Assembly: GCA_012932295.1 (NCBI GenBank)
Contig: JAAONU010000013.1
Span: forward strand, 44,964,627-45,028,626
Length of the DNA: 64,000 nucleotides
DNA from: Cyclina sinensis
Taxonomy: Eukaryota > Mollusca > Bivalvia > Venerida > Veneridae
Direction of reading: 5' to 3'
The number at the start of each line of letters is the position of its first letter. The stretch's first letter is position 1. This document shows, piece after piece, positions 1 to 48,485 of the stretch. The position numbers and the translations under genes are program-made. A model generated the notes under the pieces. It saw only the letters and a list, made by a program, of their open reading frames with translations, did not search any database and was not told the DNA's origin.

Positions 1-1620
1 TCTGTCTTTAATTGGAACCACTTTAGTTAACATTGTCTGTCTTCAATTGGAATCACTTAAGTTAACTTTGTCTGTCTTTAATTGGAATCACTTTAGTTAA
101 CATTGTCTTTAATTGGAATCACTCAAGTTAACATTGTCTTTAATTGGAACCACTTTAGTTAACTTCGTCTTTAATTGGAATCACTTTAGTTAACTTTATC
201 TGTCTTTAATTGGAACCACTTTAGTCAACATTGTCTTTAATTGGAACCACTTTAGTTAACTTTGTCTTTAATTGGAACCACTTTAGTTAACATTGTCTCT
301 CTATAATTGGAACCACTTTAGTTAACATTGTTTTTAATTGAAACCATTTAAGTTAACATTGTCTGCCTTTAATCAGAACCACTTTAGTAAACATTATCTT
401 TAACTGAAACCACTTTAGTTAACATTGTTTTTAATTGAAACCATTTAAGTTAACATTGTCCGCCTTTAATCAGAACCACTTTAGTAAACATTATCTTTAA
501 TTGAAACCACTTTAGTCAACATTGTTTTTAATTGAAACCATTTAAGTTAACATTGTCTGCCTTTAATCAGAACCACTTTAGTAAACATTATCTTTAACTG
601 AAACCACTTTAGTTAACATTGTTTTTAATTGAAACCATTTAAGTTAACATTGTCCGCCTTTAATCAGAACCACTTTAGTAAACATTATCTTTAATTGAAA
701 CCACTTTAGTCAACATTGTTTTTAATTGAAACCATTTAAGTTAACATTGTCTGCCTTTAATCAGAACCACTTTAGTAAACATTATCTTAAATTGAAACCA
801 CTTTTGTTAACATCTTCTGTCTTTAAGTGGAATCACTTTAGTTAACATTGTCTGCCTTTAATTGGAACCACTTTAGTTAACATTGTCTTTAATTGGAAGC
901 ACTTTAGTTAACACTGTCTGCCTTTAATCAGATCGACTTTAGTCAACATTTTCTTTAATTTAAAGCACTTTAGTTAACATTGTCTGCCTTTAATCAGAAT
1001 CACTTTAGTTGACATTATCTTTAATTGGACCTGCTTTAGTTAACATTTTCTGTCTTTAATTGGAACCATTTAAGTTAACATTGTCTGTAATCAGAACCAC
1101 TTTAGTTAACATTGTCTTTAACTGGAACCATCTTAGTTAACATTGTCTTTAATTGGACCTGCTTTAGTTGACATTGTTGGTCTTTAATTTGAACCAATTA
1201 AGTTAACATTTACTCTAAACTGGGAACACTTTCATTAACATTGTCTGTCTTTAATCAAAACCACTTCAGTTCACATTTTCTGTCTTAAATCAGAACTGCT
1301 TTGGCTAACATCGTCTCTCTTAAATCACAATCACTATAGTAAATATTGCCTCCCTTTAATCAGAACCACTTCAGTTAAAATTGTTTTAAATTGGAACCAC
1401 TTTAGTTAACACTGTATTTAATTGGAACCAATTGAGTTATTAATGTCTGTCTTTAAATGAAAGAACTTGAGTTAACACTGTAATCAGATTCACTTTAGTA
1501 AACATTTTATGTCTTAAATTAGAACCACTTTAGGTCACATTGTCTTTAAGTAAAACCACTTTGGTTAACATTTTCTTCTTTAATTGGAACCGTTTTTGTT
1601 AACATAATAATTGTGAAATA
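1..1620. repeat. AT-rich satellite/minisatellite array with higher-order period
   Basis: The stretch is built from diverged units of about 31-37 bp around TTTAATTGGAACCACTTTAG followed by TTAACATTGTC. Between about 330 and 815 the units are organised at a higher level. The anchor GTTTTTAATTGAAACC recurs at 330, 427, 524, 621 and 718, exactly 97 bp apart. Alternate copies carry CTGCC or CCGCC, which gives a 194-bp super-period. Units become more diverged toward 1620. The array runs off the left window edge. No coding potential is seen. Confidence 0.93.
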
Positions 1621-1989
1621 TCATAATTCTGTTAACAAAATATTATGCTTTTGTCATTTGTAGCATTTTATAATCATTGTAATTGCATCAGTATTGTTAC
1701 AGTGCACCCTTATTCAAAATTTTTGAATGCTGTTATACAAATCTAGTAAAGATTTGCTGGGCACTTGAAAAATTCCTTATTACTTGAGGGTTTAAGTCTT
1801 CACTTCATAAGATCATTAATCATGTTTGTTTTGTAATACAAGTCATAGTGATCCACTTATCGCCTGATGAATAAGCCCATTTAAAGCAGTTTTATATTGA
1901 GAGGTTACTGAACAGTAATGTTGGCCAAAACGCCTTTTTTTTATTCAAGAGCCATAACTCAGCCAAAAATCATTCAACCAAAAAACCTG
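1621..1989. other. Non-coding, nothing recognised
   Basis: AT-rich unique-looking sequence next to the satellite. I see no ORF with domain content, no RNA gene and no clear repeat. Confidence 0.5.
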
Positions 1990-2950
1990 TTAGATATGAG
2001 CAAGTACTTAAGGTACCGATCAATCATGTAAAATTTCATTCAAATTGCAGTTAGTAGTAGAAGAGAAGTAGTGTGGACAAACCTTAAAAATAAAAATCAT
2101 TAAAGGGCAATTACTTTGACAAAAATCATTGAACTGGAAAATGCTGATGACATGCACAACAAGACTTCGTACTGATCATTCCTGTAAAGTTTGGATGAAA
2201 TCGCACAAGTAGATTTTTGAGGAGTAGTCCGGACAAGTTTTAGGACAGGACAAACAGAAGGATAGACAGACAGACACACAGACGATGGAGAAGTAATCCC
2301 TTTATGTCGTGGCTACTTTGTAGCATGTTGCAGCTACTGTGAAGCCTGCAACACAAAAATCATTAATGGGCCAAAAAGCCTTTTTCATTCAAGGGGTATA
2401 ACTCAGCCAAAAATCATTCAATCGGAAAACCTGTTAAATATGTGCAAGTACTTGAGGTACTGATCAGTCCTGTAACATTTCATTCAAATTGCTTTAGTAG
2501 TATAAGAGAAGTAGTTACCATTTTGTTTGCTATTTACTGTGTATCATTTTTGTTTATATGTAAATAATATTGTTTAATATGTCATATATTTGTAAGTTTC
2601 AACATTTCATTGTCAACATTTCATTTTCATTTGTTTCCTCCTTCCATTCTTTCTTTTGTGTTTGCATTTTGTAATATTGTACATATTCTTGTGTGGACCA
2701 TATTGAAAATTGGTAGTTACACCTAATATGTCATCCAAATTAAATAAAGTCATTATTATTATTATTAGTACTGAAAAACTTTAAAAATAAAAATCAATAA
2801 AGGGCCATAACTCAGACAAAAATCATTGAACTAGGAAAATGCCAAAAATATGCACAACTAGACTTGGTACTGATCATTCCTGTAAAGTTTGGATGAAATG
2901 GCACCAGTTTCTGAGGTGTAGTCCTGCTACTTTGTAGCAGACCACATAAA
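1990..2950. repeat. Dispersed repeat, units repeated three to four times
   Basis: Segments around 'AAAGGGC(C)ATAACTCAG', 'AAAAATCATT(C/G)AA' and 'GTACTGATCA(T/G)TCCTGTAA' recur at about 2000-2260, 2360-2500 and 2780-2940. The first ends in a GACAGACAGAC-like tail (about 2260-2285) and 'CTACTTTGTAGCA'. This resembles the hairpin-ended tandem-core repeats elsewhere in the window. No protein is encoded. Confidence 0.6.
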
Positions 2951-3744
2951 AACTGGAAGAAAGCCATAAATATTTATGACATTTAGTTAATTTTTTACAT
3001 CATGGGTTGGTACATTTGTATACAGTAGATGCTTAAAGGAGCACTTGCTTAGAAAACTGTTGTCTGAAAATGATGTCTTTTAATGGACCCGAGGTGTGAA
3101 CAATTATATAACTCTGTGTTTCTTTGAATAAAAGTCCTAAGGAGACAGTGCAAATAATTAGGGATGTCAGTGGAAAAGCACATGTTTACCTTATTGCAAT
3201 GTACAAAATTAATGGGAAAGGCGATTTTCGAGAGCCAAGATACATGTAAGCACCAAAGACATTCAGTGATTAAGAAGCCCAAAGGGTGTGAACTGCATCA
3301 TCACTGCAACAGTCAATAAACTAATTATGAATCATATTCAGGCAGTAGTGCAAACATTTACTCAGGAATGGTACATCCAGATATTTCAGCACTGGATTCT
3401 TTGAAAAGTCGAGTTGTGACATTAGTACTTAATTTAGTTGACATTAACATGTTAAATTTTGACGTGACTTGCCCCGACCATGACACACCAGGTGTTTATT
3501 TGTTGTTTACTAGCCACAGTTTAATTGAAATGTAATTATTCTTTCATGTATAATCAATGTGTCACTGATGCTTGTTCTGATGTATAAATGAAGAAATTGT
3601 GATTTGATCTTAAAATGTTACGATTTATGTGTAATTTTCAGACAGACCTTGTAGGTTTTTAATCAGAACCACTTTATTAAGATTACTGCTTTACAGTTGT
3701 TTACGGTAACATAAGGATATTTTATATCCTGATAAACTTAGTAA
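2951..3744. other. Non-coding, nothing recognised
   Basis: AT-rich sequence. The short open frames here show no recognisable domain or splice context. Confidence 0.4.
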
Positions 3745-4345
3745 CTGATGGAGGAGTTTGTGCAACAAGGTATGTCGAATTTGACAAAAAGTCCTAAGTT
3801 TGCCTGTGCCTGGCTATGTATGCATCAGAAATGTCTTTCACATCTTCATTGCCTCATTACTATCTCTGCCAAGTGTCATTTCCATGGGTTGAAAAATGAA
3901 GGTGCAGTTTGTGCAAGGTATATATTAGTCAAAAATGGGGAAGAGTATAAGTTCAAGGGGCAATAACTCTGCACTGCCTGCATGGATTTGCATAAAAAAA
4001 TGTCTTGCATATCTACATTGCCTTGTGTCCATTTCTGAAAAGTTTCATTTCAATCAGCTGAAAACTGAAGGAGTTCGCAACGCAAGGTAAAGATGTCAAA
4101 CGTGAAGGACCAACCAGAAAAAGTTTAAGTTCAAGGGGCGATAACTTTGCAACACCTGCAGGGATACGCATCAAAAGTATGTCTTGCATGACCATTCCTG
4201 CCAAGTTTCATTTCAATCAGTTGAAAACTGAAGGAGTAGATCGTGACGCAGGATAAAGATGTCAAATGTGACCGACCGACTGACTGGTAAACTGACCGAC
4301 AGGGTGATTCCAGTACACCCTTGCAAACTTTGTTTGTGGGGATAT
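3745..4345 (+). repeat. Dispersed repeat with about 177-bp internal units
   Basis: 'AAGTTCAAGGGGC(A/G)ATAACT(C/T)TGCA' recurs about 177 bp apart (about 3950 and 4127), together with 'AAGTTTCATTTCAATCAG'. The right end has a GACCGACCGACTGACTGG tail followed by a 'CCCTTGCAAACTTTGTTTG' hairpin-like end. Small open frames across it are products of the repeat. Confidence 0.6.
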
Positions 4346-7300
4346 AATTATGTTTTAGTTTGTAGGAAATGAACCAATCAAGTACATGTTTACATAAGCA
4401 GAGATGTAATTTGGATGGTCTTGCAATCTTTTTCCCATAAAACTGATCCTATGTACTAAATAACTAAGTCCAGGAGAGGTCATCCCAGACAAGTCCTCAT
4501 CTTACAAACATGAAAGTCCGTAACAGAAAGATGAAATGCATTTTAGAATACACAACCCAGAGTGAACTCCGATCTTAGTGCATCAAAGATTAACACTCTA
4601 TCCACTGAGCCAAAGAATCCATTCCCTGACGCAGTTGTCAGAGGTTGTATTTATACAATTATAGGAAGGTATGCACCAGACCGTAACAACCAATTTTTGC
4701 TGGAACAATCCTGTCACTATATCAGATGTTTTCTTTCAAATTATACTCACTCTAAACTGATAAACAGATTGCTATAATAATACCTGAAAGAAACACAAGA
4801 ACACACTACATTTGCATAAACTTTAATCGCAGTCCTGTTAACTTAAATTACAGAAACTTTAAAATGCAATATTTCACCAAAGGTTAAGTTATGGTATGTT
4901 AATTTATATGATGTATGGATGACAAAGTGTGGACATGACATGTACATATCTAAAATGTAGGCAACAAAAGCTGTCTGCTTCTACCAAAATGACAAGTGCG
5001 CTACCAAATATATATAATATCTATATGTACACAAAACACATACTTCTATAATGAAGTTATTTTGGTATAGCTCCTGCAGAGAAGATAAATTTCATAGTTC
5101 GCGAGACAATGCCACTGTTCTGTTTGAAAATCTGACTAGATATCTAAAGGTCATATTTATTACCTATAGTGAGAAAATCTTCCATCAACAGCAGAAACAC
5201 TTGCTCTGGTATAAAATACCTTCTTACAGCTTGTAATATTTCTTCATCATAAAAGACTGCATTCTCAAAATCATTAATTCAACAAAAAATTGTAGGTTAA
5301 GCTTAAAAGAGGCACAAAGTCTAAATTCATTCAAAAAGTGCTGAGTTACAGCCCTTCATTTGGTATTGCTATATATATTTAATACTTCACTGCACTTACT
5401 TTATTTTTGTTGAAGAAATACTAGAAATAAGATGTCAGCTATCAAAAATCTAGCTATCAATAACAAGTTTACAGCAAGATTACAAGCTATGCGTCCGTAA
5501 CTTAATCACTTTAGAGACTTTTTAACACGCATATGGAGGAGTCGTTTCTTTGTTCTTTGTTTAAGCCCAAGCCAGATGTAACTTAGAATTATGCATAACT
5601 CAAAATATTTACAAAGTAAATATTTCAATTTATATAAAAGCAGTTACCAATTTATACATAACCTATAAAACAGAGGTACAAAATGCCTCGCTCGGCACAA
5701 AATACTGTTTTACAAACATTTACTTGTGTACATATTTCTACCATGTTTTCCTTAACCTCTTCTTTGTAAAAACACAAAGTTAACATTTTTTATTGACCTC
5801 TAGAAACACGGTAAAATTAAAGTTCTCTGAAAAAAAAAATGCTGTAAATTATCTGGAGTAACAAGAGATATTATTCTACTCATAATGATGTTAACTGAAA
5901 TGATTCTTACCATATTATTGGTACCTGTATATCAGGTATGTGTAAGTCATGATAACCATTTACATATGAGTAACATTCTTGGCTCCTGAAGTCAAGTGCT
6001 CTCAAAAAAATTTGATCATAAAACTAGATGTACTATTTCTATAGATCTAGAATGATCATTTCTGAAACTTTTCTTTTATATGAAAGAACTCTATGTTGTA
6101 TTTATGTTGCTGGTGACAGTCTGGTCTAGAAAGGAAAGTCTACCACTATTTGTTACTTGTCACCAACCCCTACCTACTAAAAACTATTCAAAGAAATATA
6201 TTTGATTTTAACAACAGCAGCACAGACTTGTGTGATAGACGTCAGTTTGTTTTATATAAAATAATAAAACTACTTCTAACAAACAACAACAACAACTGGA
6301 ATATAGACACATTTCTTATAGCACAAATCAGTATAAATCAAATATTAACTACAAGTGGAAAACTAGAACATTTCAACTACATGACAAATATGCTTCTTAA
6401 GCAAATCTTTTGGTAAGAAGGAATGTCAGGTTTTTAGTTTTCCAAATACTAGGATTTTCAGATCTTTAAATGTAGCAAACATTGTGTAAAAAGTTATGTT
6501 GGCCCTATAGTTAACATGCTTCTGTATCTAAGATAAGTTTCTTCCACTGTAAAAGTTATTGTTTAACATTTTTCTTTTTATGGACCGACAAGACTTAACA
6601 ATCACAAAATTGAGAAGAAAAAAGATTTTAATTTCCAAGTATCATTACAAAATTTATCTAAAACACAAAGTTCATTCTTTATAACTTATTCATAAATATA
6701 CCGCGTACGGTAAGTGTAAGAAAAATTTCTGCAAAAAGGATAGCCAGTGAAGGAATGTTACTGTATTTAGAGGTCTGATATAATGCTTTTTTTTATCCAA
6801 ATCTCAAGTACTCAACATTTTTCTTTATGTTTACATGCCAAAGCTTTTCTTGCAAATAAAACAGAAAATACTATCAACAATACAAGAACTACATTGGAAA
6901 TCCTTCCTGTGTTTTTATTTAGGAGCACTCTATTCTAATACAGTGTAAATGTTTTTATTATCTTTTCTTAGTTTTAATCTTAACTTATCTATCAGTTTTA
7001 ACTGTATCTTTCTCTCTTGTGACTCAATTTAAAGCAAAGCTGGTGCACTGAAGCATATCAAATGATTTGAGAGTGTACAGATAAGTTGAGTCTGTATCAA
7101 TATGTCATCTACTGCCTACCATGTTAGTTCTTACTACACCTGTACACAACCTGCCCACACAACCATCCAGCTATCTGTTTAGAAACAGCATTTCCAGAGG
7201 CAAAAATTATCAGAAAACTGATTTTTGCTAATCATACAAACTATAGGTCAGTGTTTGTATGACAAATGGATCATTTTAATTAAATTCATTTCACAGATGT

Positions 7301-7676
7301 CTGCACTGAATACAAATAAAACAAGCATGTCTGTCTGTTGCTGATGATAATCCTTTTATTAATGAAACTTTTTCACAGAAAATATTCTGTGTAAAAGTCA
7401 TTTCATTACACTAGCTTCACTTCTTTAAATTCTAAATGAAACATTTTGAAAGTACAAACCCCCCACAAGACCTCACTCACTTTGTTCTACAGCATTAAAA
7501 AAATAAAACGAAAATTCAGATGGAAGAAAAATAAATCTACTTAAAGAACTACTGGCAACATTTCTGTCCCTTCAAAAAAAAACACATGAATATGAACAAG
7601 ATGTCATTGTGTAAATCAGGCAAGGTAACAGAATACAGCCTGTGGATCAAGGTATTTTGCCTACAATATTTAGGTG
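4346..7676. other. Non-coding; probably includes the SRPK 3' UTR
   Basis: This is the region just downstream of the SRPK stop codon on the minus strand. Several minus-strand AATAAA hexamers occur (for example the complement of TTTATT near 7353), but I cannot tell which is used. At about 4562-4640 the minus strand has a degenerate tRNA-like stretch ('TTTGGCTCAGTGGATAGAG'), probably a SINE relic. Nothing else is recognised. Confidence 0.4.
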
Positions 7677-44527
<36,851 letters not shown>

Positions 44528-44551
44528 TTTCACCATTCATATGGAACGTCA

Positions 44552-44560
44552 GCGCATGCG
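44552..44560. promoter_or_regulatory. NRF-1-like palindrome upstream of SRPK ATG
   Basis: GCGCATGCG lies 25-33 bases upstream of the SRPK start codon, next to TGACGT on the coding strand. It matches the core of the palindromic NRF-1 motif often found near housekeeping transcription starts. Function is inferred from position and motif only. Confidence 0.35.
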
Positions 44561-45754
44561 TGTTGTTATCGAATTGCATTATGGGTGTAATCATTTCCTT
44601 TACAGACAGTTTCCAAAATTTTATAATCAATTTATTTCACCAGTCACCAGTATAACTACTTACTAGTTTTCACGTGGAATGATATACACAACTGAGAAAA
44701 ATTTTATAGTTATGTATTATTAAAAGAGACTAATGAATTAAGAATGAATACATGATACCAAAGACCTTGAACACAAGTAAACTATATTTAAAGGAATGGA
44801 AAGTATGTAAGCAAATTCAATTCATTAAACATCCCTAAAATAGTAGCATTACGACACAATTTTCATGGATATCAACCGTATAATAGAGAGAAATTGGAGT
44901 CTACGCATCAGAATTTATTGCGCAATTGAAGAAACCTGGGCGCAGCCATTATTGCAGTCTTCTATTATAGTCTTCGTGCAAAACGAAATCTCTAATCAGC
45001 ACAATCTCAATTCAGAAATGCACAAATTTATCAAGACTTTGCATTCCCGTATTCACTATTTATATGTAAAGGGATGTGTGGGTGACAGGGAGGATGGTCA
45101 TGGGTTCAGATATATCTGATCCCTCCAACCCAATTTCCACAAAATCCACACGTGTAAATCTAATATTATATATTATGAATTAATTTAATTACATCAAAGT
45201 CTTCAAGGTTCTTAATTAAAAAGGTTCTTTTAGTCAACTGTTATAGAGAAAATATTTTGTTTTAAAAAACCTAGTCTGCTTTACATTGGAACAGGGCCTT
45301 AATTGAGGCCCTGAGTGGAAAAAAATGCAGGAGCGTCGTCGACGACAAAATTGTTATACTCGTAAAATTACAAAATTATGTCATTCGTGACTTCTACCAA
45401 ATTTTTCGACACGACATAGCTGGAACTTCTATCAACGTCGGGTAATCTTTTGTGAATTGCCGTTCATTGAAAAAAGGGCCCGTCTGTGAGAGCTGTAACT
45501 TCAAATGTCTTTGGGCAGCTATGCAAATGTATCGTATAAAATGTAGCTAAGCCTACTTTTTGTTAAATGTGGTAAATGCTCTGAAGCTTATCCTGCAATA
45601 AAAACGCATCCGACTGAGAACAGAAGAAAATATTCGCAACATAAACATAAAATATCCGCAACAGAGAGACACTTCTAGCCCCTTGCCAATCAGCTAGATT
45701 TTATGACGACGTGGTAGATATGTTCCCTCAGCAGCTATGTGAATACACTACCGT

Positions 45755-46042
45755 TCTATCTATTTGAACTTATTTAACGTCAGTACCGGTTGCCCATATG
45801 AACACCCCCTAAAGAGATTAGTTATTTTATGTTGTGGGAGAAGTGCATGATACAGAAAGCATCCCATTCCAGAGACACACCTGGTTCTTTTGCATGTTCA
45901 GTGTATAGCACTGACACATCGGAACTCGGTTTAACGTCTCATTCGAAAGACTATTAGTAATGTAAGTGGAGAAGCGGGGGATCGAACTCGGGACCCCTGG
46001 TTTACCAGTCCAGCGCGTTACCACTGGACCACATCCGCTCCT
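45755..46042 (-). mobile_element. tRNA-derived SINE, copy 1
   Basis: Read on the minus strand it begins with a tRNA-like head (acceptor-like GGAGCGG, A-box-like TGGTCCAGTGGTAACGCG, B-box-like GAGTTCGATCC). It continues into a body shared base for base over long stretches with the plus-strand copy at 48746-49040 and ends in a 'TAGA'-type tail. The anticodon-loop position reads CTGGTAA (GGT, Thr-like). T-stem mismatches argue against a functional tRNA. Confidence 0.85.
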
Positions 46043-46740
46043 CTGCCGTTACTTCACACCGCTGCTTTAATAAGAGTAGATTTATGATATTGACCTTTAC
46101 AGTTAATGAACTTTTAAACAACCAATGAAAGTGCACCAATATCCCATAAACAGAAAAATCTTGAAACCATTTTTCGTTCTTTTAAACGATCATATGATTC
46201 CAAAAAATATAAAAAGACAGGTGTTTTCTGACAATTTTGTAAACACATTTCAACTACGTCTTTACGTTAAAATCTTAATACAGCAAGTAAACGTCTAAAA
46301 ACAACCATATCCTCTTGATTTTAACCTTTTGATAGTTTTACTGGTTTATTTCCGTATACATTAAAAAAAAAAAAAACACTTTGAAAAGTGAAATACAAAA
46401 GTAACATGCAAACATACATTGTTTGTTTACACTTTGGGTTGTCAAATGTATGTATGGACGATTCGTTGCAGGCTGGTCACTGATTGGCACTGTCACTGTG
46501 GATTTCCCTGTCTTAAAATAAAAATATCGTTCTGAAAATTTAATTTTAGCAGAGGTAAGAAAGTGAAACATTCGACCGATGCGCAGGAGAGTACGTGGTA
46601 GAATGTCCGCTTGGTAATCGAAGGTACATTAGTCCCATACCTATATCCGATGATCAGTTAGTTATTATAAATAATAAAAGACACTGAGGATATTCGACCC
46701 ACATAACGAGTTTATGTGTCCGTTGGAAAATTACTTATAC

Positions 46741-47734
46741 CAGGCACGGATTTACCGGGGGGGCTTATGGGGCTCAAGCCCCCCCAGCTGGCCCGTTTTT
46801 AAAAAAAAATAAAAGGGCTCATTTTTAAAGACCCTAAAATATTTTTTCAGGTCTTTTCACCTCGTAACAGAAACACAGTCAGCTTCCAATTTGCAACGGT
46901 CATGCAATATTACGTAACAACTGATAACGTGTTCGCAACTTTATAGCTGTGTATATTATACCAATGTACCGTATATTCGGTGGCACGGATTATCCGAGAG
47001 TTCTCCAGACTGATCATGATGTATAGTTTTCAAGCGTCTTTTAACCTTGACGTATTTGATAAAGTTGTTAAATGAGCGCCTGCTGACCATGACTGGTGAT
47101 GAGGCAGCCTTTTCACTGTTTCCTGTAGTACCTTAGATTCCATAAAAATGGCATTTGAATTTCTATAATGATCATTGTTCAACAGTTTTGAGTTTTTGGC
47201 ATTGATGACTCACTTTGATATTGATTTAAATTTGCCTATTTGTCAAAAAGTATGCGACGACTATCTGTTTCGTGGGCCATATCAAATCCTCACAACCATG
47301 GTGATGATAATGATGATTGAATTTGTGATGGTTCTTTAATGATTTTAATGAATAAGTATGATTATGGTATGATTATGATGATATTGTGATGACATTTTTA
47401 TTTGTTATCCCAAATAATTTATGGATAAATTATTCGTTTCAGAGGACTCTATAAAATATAAAATAAGTTAAAACATGTCATACCGTATTTTGTTATTTGC
47501 TTTAGCTGAACATTTCAAAGAATACCATTATATTTCTTTTTAATTCTCACACAAATTTCATTATATTCGTATGCCTAAAACGCACCAAAATGAGCCATTT
47601 ACACCACTTTTTTAGAAAATTTTCTTGGGGGAGGCCCCCCAAACCCCCCCCCACCCCCATACGGAAGGGGGACACCCCCGTCCGTACCTTACCCCAAGCC
47701 CCCCCCCAGTCAAAAATTTCTGGATCCGGCCCTG
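46741..47734. mobile_element. TIR element with G/C-run ends, 6-bp TSD TTATAC
   Basis: 994 bp. The left end is CAGGCACGGATTTACCGGGG. The right end complement is CAGGGCCGGATCCAGAAATT, followed by a similar G-run. TTATAC lies on both sides (46735-46740, 47735-47740). The interior is AT-rich and includes an 'ATGATGATAATGATG' region; no transposase is visible. Superfamily unassigned. Confidence 0.8.
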
Positions 47735-48437
47735 TTATACTATATAATCAAACATCTAAAATACCATAGATTAATTTGAATTCTATAATCCTTTTGAGAG
47801 TGATGGTTTATCTTATCCATATGTATAAATATTCTAAAGTACACATATTTTGAATATTTTTGATACAATCAAAACTCTTGCAAGTCAAGCGCTCTACCAA
47901 CTGAGATACTAGGGCTCGAGACATTATGAAAGTAACTATTTCACCGATATTTGTCCTCTGACAAACGACGTGATACTCTTTTAACTTCTATACCGTGCAG
48001 TATTACGTCAACTTTGTAACTATAAACTAACAATTACATGTTGTTCCTTTCATATTAAAACATATGAAACAAGAGCTGTCACTGGAAATTGACATATGCC
48101 CCCGAAATGTAGCTTCGAAATGAAACTGGTGTAAATATATAATTGAATATGCCTGTGGAAAAGAGATAAGACAAAACATAGAGCATAAACTGAAGGTAAA
48201 CGGTGAAGTAATGTTTTTCTGCTTCAGATTCTTATATGAAGGTTGAAGACCTAATTATTCAATGAAATAGAAAGCTGTGAGTTTGGCCTTGAATACGAAC
48301 AATTTGTTTTATTCCCAACCCCTACTGATGTTCTACGTAGACTTTGCGAAACTTTTGTACATACCCTGTAAAATAATTATCATAATGTGATTTATTTATA
48401 TTTACACCGTCGACCCACTTCCCTTCTGCGGGTACGA

Positions 48438-48485
48438 ATGGACAAAGAAAGCAACTGTCTTAAGTCAGGATTTCTGCTGAAATGG
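48438..48485 (+). CDS. PLEK: Pleckstrin-like exon 1 (coding part, 16 codons)
   Basis: MDKESNCLKSGFLLKW, ending at donor GTAGGT in phase 0. It supplies the first strand of PH1 and joins exactly to LIKRWKIRWFTL in exon 2. It resembles the N-terminus of pleckstrins (charged start, then '(E/S)GFL(V/L)K'). It is too short for ORF finders; I identified it by frame and domain continuity. Confidence 0.8.

Larger units (their letters stand above)
44528..48437. other. Intergenic region between divergent SRPK and pleckstrin-like genes
   Basis: About 3.9 kb between the two start codons. It must contain both 5' UTRs and promoters. It also holds a SINE (45755-46042), a TIR element (46741-47734) and a degenerate tRNA-like stretch on the minus strand (about 47885-47926, TCTCAGTTGGTAGAGCG). 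At 48065-48345 is a repeat fragment starting AACAAGAGCTGTCACTGG, inverted relative to the copy at about 49860-49960. Confidence 0.6.

Noticed and set aside
5690..5720. Short GC hairpin (GCCTCGCTCGGC)
   Set aside because: Too short and isolated to assign a role.
44865..45119. 84-aa plus-strand ORF (MDINRIIERN...)
   Set aside because: No recognisable domain, no splice or promoter support; length is within chance for the region.
47885..47926. Minus-strand tRNA-Lys-like A-box (TCTCAGTTGGTAGAGCG)
   Set aside because: No matching T-arm downstream; probably a SINE fragment.
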